A DNA stretch of 64,000 bases, taken from positions 28,178,655 through 28,242,654 of the forward strand of contig CM061238.1 in NCBI GenBank assembly GCA_030848705.1, written 5' to 3'. This document shows, one piece after another, positions 56,347-64,000 of this stretch; positions within the stretch are counted from its first letter, which is position 1, and every line of letters begins with the position of its first letter. Both the position numbers and the translations under genes were made by a program. Source of the stretch: Heracleum sosnowskyi. Taxonomy: Eukaryota > Streptophyta > Magnoliopsida > Apiales > Apiaceae. Below the pieces are notes generated by a model. The model searched no databases. It was not told the origin of the DNA and worked only from the letters and a program-made list of their open reading frames with translations.

Positions 56347-56970
56347 TGTTGAGGTTTAGGTTCAGGGTGGTCTGAACCTCAAGGCCAGGTTCAGGGTGGT
56401 CTGCACCTCAGGATCAGGTTCAGGGTGGTCTGAACCTCTTGTGGACAGAATAGTAGTTGGATATGGACTCTATCTCTGTTAGATATAATTGCTGATGTTT
56501 GTTTATCAGTGTTTAAAGTATTAGGATACTATCAGAGTTTAGCTGGAAGACTGGTCAGAGTTTGTTAAACTCTGACAGTCAGAGTTTGCTTAGCTTTCGA
56601 TGTTATTCAATGAAGATTCTAGAAGAGATATTCTTTGAAGATGGAAAGAAGCAAAGAGATATCGAGATGGCTAAGGAAACGGAACAGAAGACAGAAGCAA
56701 TTCTAGATTGATATTAATTGTATAGCTAATTTATAGGAATATCAATTAGAAGATTGTATGTAGCTGTGTACTATATAAACACAGATAGGTTAACCCTAAA
56801 AGGGATGCGAATACGTGAATTATCATTCTTGTAACCTAGCAGCTCTCTGTGATATTTTACATCACTGAGAGAGGAGTTTTTAATTCCATACAGTTTATTA
56901 TTCATAAACAGTGTTCTTATTGTTATTCTCATACATATACTTGATTATATATTGTGTATTCGGCCTAACA
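56347..56970 (+). repeat. 5' LTR of element D
   Basis: Starts TGTTGAGG and ends CCTAACA just before the primer site. Near its start lie three 29-bp spaced hairpins GGTTCAG-GGTGGT-CTGAACC (56359-56378, 56388-56407 with one mismatch, 56417-56436). At 56533-56587 it has four AAACTCTG words in both orientations, including the inverted pair at 56556-56574. The exact start is set by the terminal match only. Confidence 0.75.
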
Positions 56971-56972
56971 AT

Positions 56973-56984
56973 TGGTATCAAAGC
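56973..56984 (+). other. Primer binding site of element D
   Basis: TGGTATCAAAGC two bases after the LTR end, one mismatch to the initiator-Met type site. Confidence 0.88.
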
Positions 56985-57032
56985 CAAGGCTGTTTAATAT
57001 AAACAGTTTTTGATCTAAACACAAGTATAATC

Positions 57033-59288
57033 ATGGCTGAAAATATCCAAGCAGGTTCTAATTCTGAGAAGGTTCAACCAACTTCTGTAAGTCGATATGA
57101 GACGATTAGGGTTCCAATACTCAGACCAGCAGAATATCCAATATGGAAGGTAAAGATGACCATGTTTCTGGAAGCCACAGATCCAGAATATCTTGATAGA
57201 ATCAATGATGGTCCTCATATGCCAACTAAACTGTCTCCAGTTGTTGCTGGTCAAGAACAAAAGAGTGTTCCAAAAGAAAAGAAAGATTTGACTCTTGAAG
57301 ACATCTCATCAATTGCAAAGGATGCAAAAGTTAGACATCTTCTCCATAGTGCCTTAGATAATGTCATGTCTAACAGAGTTATTGGTTGCAAAACTGCCAA
57401 AGAAATCTGGGATGCTTTAGAAGTCAGGTGTCAAGGAACAAGTGCTATAAAGAAGAACATAAAGACTATTCTTACATAGGAGTATGAACACTTTGACTCG
57501 AGACCTGATGAAACTTTGACTGAGACATATGACAGATTCTGTAAACTGTTGAATGATTTATCTCTTGTTGATAAAGAATATGATCTTGAAGAGTCAAATC
57601 TCAAGTTTTTTCTATCTCTACCTGAAAGATGGGATTTAAAGGCGACAACAATAAGAGATAATTATGATCTTGCAGAGACAGATCTTGATGAAATTTATGG
57701 GTTGCTTAAAACTCATGAACTTGAGATAGAACAAAGAAACAAAAGATCTGGAAAGAAGACAAAATCTGTTGCTCTCAAAGTTGAAGAAAAAATTCTTAAG
57801 AAAGAGACATCAAAGAAAAAAGCTAAGGGAAAGGCTTTGGTCATAAACTCTGAGAGTGAGTCATCAAACTTTGATGATGACTCAAACACTGTTGAATCAT
57901 CTGAAACCGAGGATGATGAAGAACAACTGATGCAAATGGCTGCTTTGATGGTAAAGACTTTCAAGAAGATGGGTTTCAAGAACTTCAAGAAAGGAAAGAG
58001 ATTCTCTAGGAGAGATTCAAACTCTGAAATGAAGAGTTTCAGAAAGTCTGAAGGGAGGGATACCAAATTTGGGAAGAAAGACAAGTCTGAGATCCAGTGC
58101 TACAAGTGTAAAGAGATGGGTCACTATGCTCCAGAGTGCAAGAAAGGAAAATCTAAAAAAGCACTCATCACTAAAGGGAGAGACTGGGCAGACACTTCAG
58201 ATTCAGATGAGGATGTCAACTATGCTCTCATGGCAACTGTCAAAGAGGAATCTGAATCATCTGAAAATAAGGTACCCCTAACAACTTATGCTTATGATAC
58301 TGATAATATATCTGAATTGAGAATTTATCTTAAAAGCATACATGTTAGTTACAGAGATCAGACTTTAGAAAATGAGAGAATTAAATCTGAGAATCTAAAG
58401 CTTAGAGAGAGAAATAAATTTCTTGAAGAAGAACTTGTTAACATGCAACAAGTTCAAAAGGAAAGAGATGATGCTGTTTATGTTGAACAGGAGTTGCTTA
58501 AGAAATTTAGGCAACTAGAATCTGATTTGGAAAAAGAAAGGAAGGTAGTTAAAACCTAGACAAACTCTGGAAAGGACACACATCAGGTATTTCAAACAGA
58601 TACAGTAGGGTTATGTTACTGTGAGAAAGATGAACTTAGGTTTAAAGATAAAGTTAAAGTTAGAACACATCTTCCACCTATGAAATTTGTTCCTGAATCC
58701 AGTAAGCTAAACTCTGTACTTGAACAAGAAACTGTTAAGGAAGAACCAGTAAAAACTTGTGTTAAACAGTTTATGTTGGTTTAATGACAGAGAAACAATT
58801 CAAGTATAAACTCAAAGAGGTAAAGTCTGTTGAAAAACAGAAGTGTCCAGGAAGAATAGAAATGGAAAAGTAGGCATTAATAAAAGCAATAATCATTTGC
58901 CTATCACTGATGCTCCTAGAAAAACATGTCATAATTGTGGTAGTACTAACCATCTTGCAAGTTTCTGCAGGAAAAACAAAGACATTAATTCTTTACCCTC
59001 CAAGTCTGGAGTTAAGAATGATTATGTTAGGGTTAGACCACAGACTTTATGCACTCACTGTGGGAGTACTTGGCATTCTATTTATACTTTCAAGAATTAT
59101 CATGACATTTATCACAACTATTATGAGTTGAAGCCAAATTTGAAATGGGTTAAAGTTGATTCTGCAAGTGTAAACTCTGATACTGTTAGTTAAACTCTGT
59201 TGATAAGAATTCCGCTGCAAAAGCTAACAATGTTAAGAAAGCCAAAGGATCCAAGCAAGTCTGGATCCTTAAAACTAACTCTCCGTAA
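57033..59288 (+). pseudogene. Element D gag
   Basis: Start MAENIQAGSNSE at 57033. N-terminal YPIWKVKMTMFLEATDPEYL, then the UBN2 region (CKTAKEIWDALEVRCQGT, LTETYDRFCKLLNDL), an acidic linker, zinc knuckle CYKCKEMGHYAPEC, coiled coil (58330-58550), and a second knuckle CHNCGSTNHLASFC. The end is KQVWILKTNSP with TAA at 59286. Breaks: in-frame TAG at 57477 and at 58557 with the frame open beyond each, and a frameshift between about 58760 and 58843. Gag binds RNA and builds the particle. Confidence 0.92.
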
Positions 59289-59298
59289 TTGTTTGTGA

Positions 59299-61179
59299 TT
59301 GCAGGGCATAAGGGAAAACACCCTAGTCTTGGACAGTGGATGTTCAGGGCACATGACTGGAAATAAAGCCCTGCTATCAGATTATCAGGAGAAAGCTGGC
59401 CCAAAAGTTTCCTATGGAGATGGCAACATAGGACGTACTCTGGGATATGGCAATATCAATCTTGGAAGTGTCATCATCACAAATGTAGCTCTAGTTCCAG
59501 GACTCAAGCATGACTTGCTATCTGTGAGTCAAATCTGTGACAGAGGTTATCATGTAGATTTTCAACCTGACTACTGTGAGGTTATCAGCAAATCTACAGG
59601 GAAAGTTGTTCTAGTTGGACACAGACGGAATAATATTTATGAAGCAAGTTTGGTAACAAACTCTGAAGGAAAAGCTGTGTGTCTGTCTGCAAAGATGTCT
59701 AATGAAGAGAGTTGGAAATGGCATAAGAAGCTCTCTCACTTGAATCTGAACAACATCAATGAGCTCATTCGAAAAGATCTTGTAAGGGGACTTCCAAAGT
59801 CTATACTCAGCTTAGATGGTCTGTGTGATTCTTGTCAAAAGGCCAAGAAAAGGAAGTCATCATTCAAGAGTAAGTCTGAATCTTCAGTTGTGGATCCTTA
59901 TCATCTTCTTCATGTTGATCTATTTGGTCCAGTGAATGTAATGTCTCTTGGCAGAAAGAAATATGCTTTAGTCATTGTTGATGAGTACACTAGATACACC
60001 TGGGTGTACTTTTTAGCAAAGAAGGATGAAACTGCCTTAATTCTGATGGAACATGTAAAGCGACTGGACAAAGGATCACAGTATAAAGTAAAAATTATCA
60101 GGAGTGATAATGGTACTGAATTCAGAAATGCAACAATGGAAGAATTTTGCAAAGAGGGAGGAGTAAAACAAGAATTTTCTGCACCAGGGACTCCAAAGCA
60201 AAATGGTGTAGTGGAAAGAAAGAACAGAACTTTAATCGAAGCTGCCAGAACAATGCTTGATGAAGCAAAATTGCCAACTTATTTCTGGGCAGAAGCTGTT
60301 CAAACTGCTTGTTTCACTCAAAATGCTACACTGATCAATAGGCATGGGAAAACACCATATGAGATGGAGAAGAAAAAGAAACCAAACCTGAAATATTTTC
60401 ATATTTTTGGGTGCAAATGCTTTGTGTTGAAAACTCATCCTGAACAGTTGACCAAGTTTGATTTAAAAGCTGATGAAGGAATTTTTGTTGGATATCCACT
60501 GTCAACTAAAGCATTCAGAGTTTATAATCTGAGAACTAAAGTGATCATGGAATCTATACATGTGTCATTTGATGACAAGAAAATAACTAGAATTGAAGAT
60601 GAAGAAAATCATGATCAACTACGCTTTGAAAATGAAGATCTAAACTCTGATGATGTAAACTCTGACGAAGCAAATCCAACAAACTCTGATGAAGCATACT
60701 CTGAACCTCTACTGGTAAACACTGAGGAAATTTCTCAGACAGAAGAGAATAGAGAACCAGTTGAGGGGGAGAATGAAGACACTTCAGGAACATCTCAACA
60801 TGATGACTCACATTCTGAAAGTGAGTCAGCTGAAGAATCTAACACAAACTCTGAAAGTTCAAACTCTGAGCAGTCCAATTTAGGGGGAGCCTCAGAGAAT
60901 GCAAATGGTCAACAAGAAAATCAGGAAAGCATGGATCAAGGGGGAGAATCCAATAATGATGAAAGAAGCCACTTACCTACAGCAAGAAAGTGGACTCAGG
61001 CTCATACACCTGATCTAATAATTGGAAATCCAGATGCAAGTGTGAAAACAAGAAGTGCTACAGCAAATGAATGTCTGTTTCATGCATTCATATCTCAAAC
61101 AGAGCCTAAGAAAGTGGATGAAGCTCTTCAAGATGCTAACTGGATAACAGCAATGCAGGAGGAATTGAATGAGTTTTAA
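59299..61179 (+). pseudogene. Element D pol: protease, integrase and start of reverse transcriptase
   Basis: Protease VLDSGCSGHMTG, GAG-pre-integrase HKKLSHLN and CDSCQKAKK, integrase LLHVDLFGPVNV, IRSDNGTEF and KQNGVVERKNRT (D, D, E), then a long acidic linker rich in NSD/NSE with three GGGGGAG tracts (60765, 60883, 60940), then the start of RVT_2 (WITAMQEELNEF). The frame enters at TTGCAG after a TGA, as in element B. An in-frame TAA at 61177 ends this part; the same frame continues directly in the next entry. Confidence 0.93.
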
Positions 61180-62628
61180 AGAAATGAAGTATGGACACTT
61201 GTACCAAGACCAAAGAACAGGTCTGTTGTTGGTACAAAGTGGGTTTTCAGAAACAAAACTGACAGTGAGGGAGTAATTACAAGGAACAAAGCTAGACTTG
61301 TGGCAAAAGGATATTCACAGCAGGAAGGAGTTGACTATGATGAAACCTTTGCTCCAGTTGCAAGATTGGAAGCCATAAGAATTTTTATAGCATATGCTGC
61401 TCACAAGAAGTTTAAAGTCTTTCAGATGGATGTGAAGAGTGCTTTTCTCAATGGGAAACTTGAAGAAGAAGTGTTTCTTGAACAACCACCAGGGTTTGTG
61501 GACCCCAAGTATCCAGATTATGTCTACATGCTTGACAAAGCACTTTATGGACTAAAGCAGGCACCTAGAGCATGGTATGAAACTCTGGCTCAATTTGTTT
61601 TAGAAAGTGTGTTCACTAGAGGTACAATTGATAAAACCTTGTTCTATTTCAATTCTGGCAATGATTTGCTTTTAGTTCAAATCTATGTGGATGACATAAT
61701 TTTTGGGTCTACTAATGATAAACTCTGTAGGAAATTTGCCAAGCTTATGCAGTCCAGGTACCAAATGAGCATGATGGGAGAGCTTAGTTATTTTCTAGGC
61801 TTACAGGTAAAGCAAACAGATGATGGGATTTTTATAAATCAAGCAAAATATACCAGAAATCTTCTCAAGAAATTTGGTATGCTTGATAGTTCATCTGCAA
61901 CAACTCCTATGGCAACTGCAACAAAACTAGACAAAGACACAGGAGCTTCAGTAGATATGACAAGCTACAGAGGCATGATAGGGTCTCTTCTTTATCTTAC
62001 TGCAAGTAGACCAGACATTATGTATGCAACCTGTCTTTGTGCAAGATTTCAAGCAGATCCCAGAGAGCCTCATCTAACAGCTGTGAAGAGGATTTTCAAA
62101 TATCTCAAAGGAACCATAACCTTGGGTTTGTGGTATCCTAGGGAATCAGAGTTTAAGTTAATTGGTTACTCTGATGCTGATTTTGCAGGCTGTAAGATTG
62201 ACAAAAAGAGCACTAGTGGAAGTTGTCAATTTCTAGGTGACAGACTAGTTTCTTGGTACATCAAGAAACAGAAATCAATTTCCACATCCACAGCAGAAGT
62301 AGAGTATATTGCTGCTGGTAGCTGTTGTGCACAGATTCTGTGGATGAAGAATCAATTGCTGGATTATGGGTTAAGTTACTCTAAAATACCTATTTTCTGT
62401 GATAATCAAAGTGCTATTGCTATGACAGGTAATCCAGTACAGCATTCCATGACCAAGCACATCAGCATAAGGTATCACTTTATCAGGGAACATGTGGAGG
62501 AAGGAGATATTGAGCTTCATTTTGTGTCTACAGAACAACAACTTGCAGATATCTTCACCAAGCCATTGAGTGAAGCTACATTTACAAGACCGGTAAATGA
62601 ACTAGGAATGATCTCTGGTTTTGACTAG
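61180..62628 (+). pseudogene. Element D pol: reverse transcriptase and RNase H
   Basis: Same frame as the preceding part, after one stop codon. RVT_2 motifs: LVAKGYSQQEGVDYDETFAPVA, SAFLNGKLEEEVFLEQPPGF, YGLKQAPRAWY, catalytic YVDDIIFGST. RNase H: YSDADFAGCKIDKKSTSG, STAEVEYIAAGSC, FCDNQSAIAM, HISIRYHFIREHV, ADIFTKPLSE. Stop TAG at 62626-62628. All catalytic residues are in place, so the single stop at 61177 is the only visible defect of this half. Confidence 0.94.
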
Positions 62629-63938
62629 AGATACTGATTAGACTCAAAATTTACTCTTCTGTGCTATGTTGCTCATGTTTCTATGCATATGTTAACTGTC
62701 ATGCAAATCATGTTGTTAAACTCTGGAAGCATACTCTGTTGGTTAAACTCTGATGTTATACTCTGATTGTGGTATTGTCTGAAACATAAAAACCGATGAA
62801 GAAAATAGTATGAAGCATGATTCTCAGTAAGTAATCATGAATTCTTCTGAGTTATATATGATCTGATCTCAAATGTGTGCAGAAAGTTAACACATCATGA
62901 TAATGTCTCAATATTTATAGCATCTCTTAGTTTATTGGTCCTATACACTGAGTCTGTATTAGCTGTTTGCACTTTCTCTCATAAAGTATATATGTTAAAT
63001 GATGTCAGTCTAAACTCTTATAACTAGTTACTGCTACTTCGCCCCCAAGCAAAAGATGCAAAAACATGCACAAATTCCTTTGAGATCATGTTGTGCCTAG
63101 GAAGACCCAGGAACTTATTGTATGAAATAAGGGCTAAAATTTGAAATTTTTGGTGACTAGTGCCAACCACTGATTACTGGAAAAGAAAGAAAAAAAACAG
63201 AAATTTTTAGATAGGGGGTGAAAACAAGTGAAAACAAATATATCTATAAAGGTACAGAGTTTAGATGACATCAGATTTTGTTTTGCATGTGAGAGTTTGG
63301 GCAATCATTTTTTACTGATTTATTTTGTGGATTTTATGCACTTTGAGATGCTCTCAATATTTACATTCAGTAAACTCTGCTATTCACACACAAATAATCA
63401 CAACTGTGCATTTTGAGAAAAGAGATTATTCATGAAGGAGGAGAATTGATAAACACTGATGAACTGTGTATTGTACGCCGAGGTAATTTATTTTTAATCT
63501 CTGATGATTAAAATAAATAAATGTGTTTTAGACATTTCATAATTTTTGAGGAACATTATTTTTGAAAATAGAGAGTATGATTGACAACGGTTTGTATGCA
63601 TTTTGAAAATGATGAAGCGTGTAAATAGCAGTAATTAGTGCCTGTTTTTACTGTGCATGCGTGTTGGAAACTACCACGATTAGTGCTGTCAGTTAATGCA
63701 TGTGTGACAACTGTCCCACTCACACACTTCACGAGTAAGCCTGCTGTGTATCTTAATGATTAAAACTCTTCAGTTTTAATTCTTATTTAATCATTATACA
63801 CACAACGTTCACAATTTTTACAGACTTACTCTATTCACAGGACATCTTTACACACACATTTTCACAAACATCTTTTCTGCATCATTTTTTCAAACAGTTT
63901 TCCAAGCATAAACTCTGATCTATTTCTAATCTTTTCTA
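62629..63938 (+). other. Element D spacer between pol and third ORF
   Basis: 1.3 kb without coding capacity, in the same place as the 1.46-kb spacer of element B. It contains AAACTCTG at 62718, 62745, 63372 and 63910 and its complement at 63255, besides close variants. It could hold the promoter or leader of the third ORF (inference). Confidence 0.7.
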
Positions 63939-64000
63939 ATGGCAACTACTGTGTTTCAATCTGTTGGCCTAGAATTCGTCCCTAACAATTATGCAGCACC
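63939..64000 (+). CDS. Element D third ORF, first 20 codons
   Basis: An ATG at 63939 opens a frame reading MATTVFQSVGLEFVPNNYAA up to the window end, with no stop. It lies after pol and the spacer, just where the third ORF of element B starts (MAGEFIV). The product class is judged from position and this short start only; no domain can be seen yet. Confidence 0.55.
   Translation, partial: MATTVFQSVGLEFVPNNYAA

Larger units (their letters stand above)
56347..64000 (+). mobile_element. Copia element D, Sirevirus-like, runs off the window
   Basis: In order: 5' LTR (56347-56970), primer binding site, gag, protease-integrase-reverse transcriptase-RNase H, a 1.3-kb spacer, and the start of a third ORF at 63939. 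The third ORF after pol marks it as Sirevirus-like, as element B. The 3' LTR lies outside. The frames carry only a few stops, most explained by C-to-T or G-to-A changes. The element repeats the word AAACTCTG throughout (see findings). Confidence 0.92.

Overview
The window is nuclear DNA of a flowering plant, most likely a eudicot. The evidence is spliced plant-type genes (an HD-ZIP class IV homeodomain-START gene, a TOG/ARM-repeat gene and an F-box gene) in AT-rich DNA dominated by Ty1/copia elements, L1-type LINEs, a Helitron and MITE-like repeats. I cannot name the species from sequence alone.

Layout. 1-20,027: two large copia elements on the minus strand. Their features (very long elements, an extra ORF between pol and the 3' LTR, C-rich hairpins at the LTR end, reiterated polypurine words) fit the Sirevirus (SIRE/Maximus) lineage. 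Element A (1-6109) has lost pol. Element B (6110-19,655) has both LTRs, and a stub of a second B copy lies beyond its 5' LTR. 20,941-24,531: ten-exon HD-ZIP IV gene (minus), with a TATA box near 25,095. About 25.1-30.4 kb: AT-rich desert with short tandem duplications. 30,718-32,085: five-exon TOG-like gene. 32,567-33,709: intronless F-box gene. 34,810-40,215: full-length L1-type LINE (minus) with a 14-bp target site duplication. 40,663-43,829: probable Helitron carrying a spliced, 3'-incomplete RPA70-like gene. 44,513-46,966: 5'-truncated LINE with its duplication. 47,798-48,261: MITE. 49,368-about 52,720: copia element C (LTR plus gag only). 55,627-56,322: LINE 3' stub. 56,347 to the end: copia element D, whose third ORF begins at 63,939 and runs off the window.

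How the parts work together. The three host genes form a small island with intact reading frames. All mobile-element proteins found are broken by stops or frameshifts, or are cut by truncation or the window edge. In each copia element Gag (zinc knuckles, coiled coil) would package the RNA and Pol (protease, integrase, reverse transcriptase, RNase H) would copy and insert it. The extra ORF after pol has no function I can assign.

Most interesting signals: (1) element D repeats the word AAACTCTG 23 times, in coding and noncoding DNA and nearly always on the sense strand outside the LTR; elements B and C have their own reiterated words; (2) three copia families share a stem-loop at the end of the LTR with a conserved C-rich loop but different, fully compensated stems; (3) the Helitron with an RPA-like cargo gene; (4) an HD-ZIP IV protein with an atypical homeodomain N-terminal arm. 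Exon joins and word counts were done by hand.
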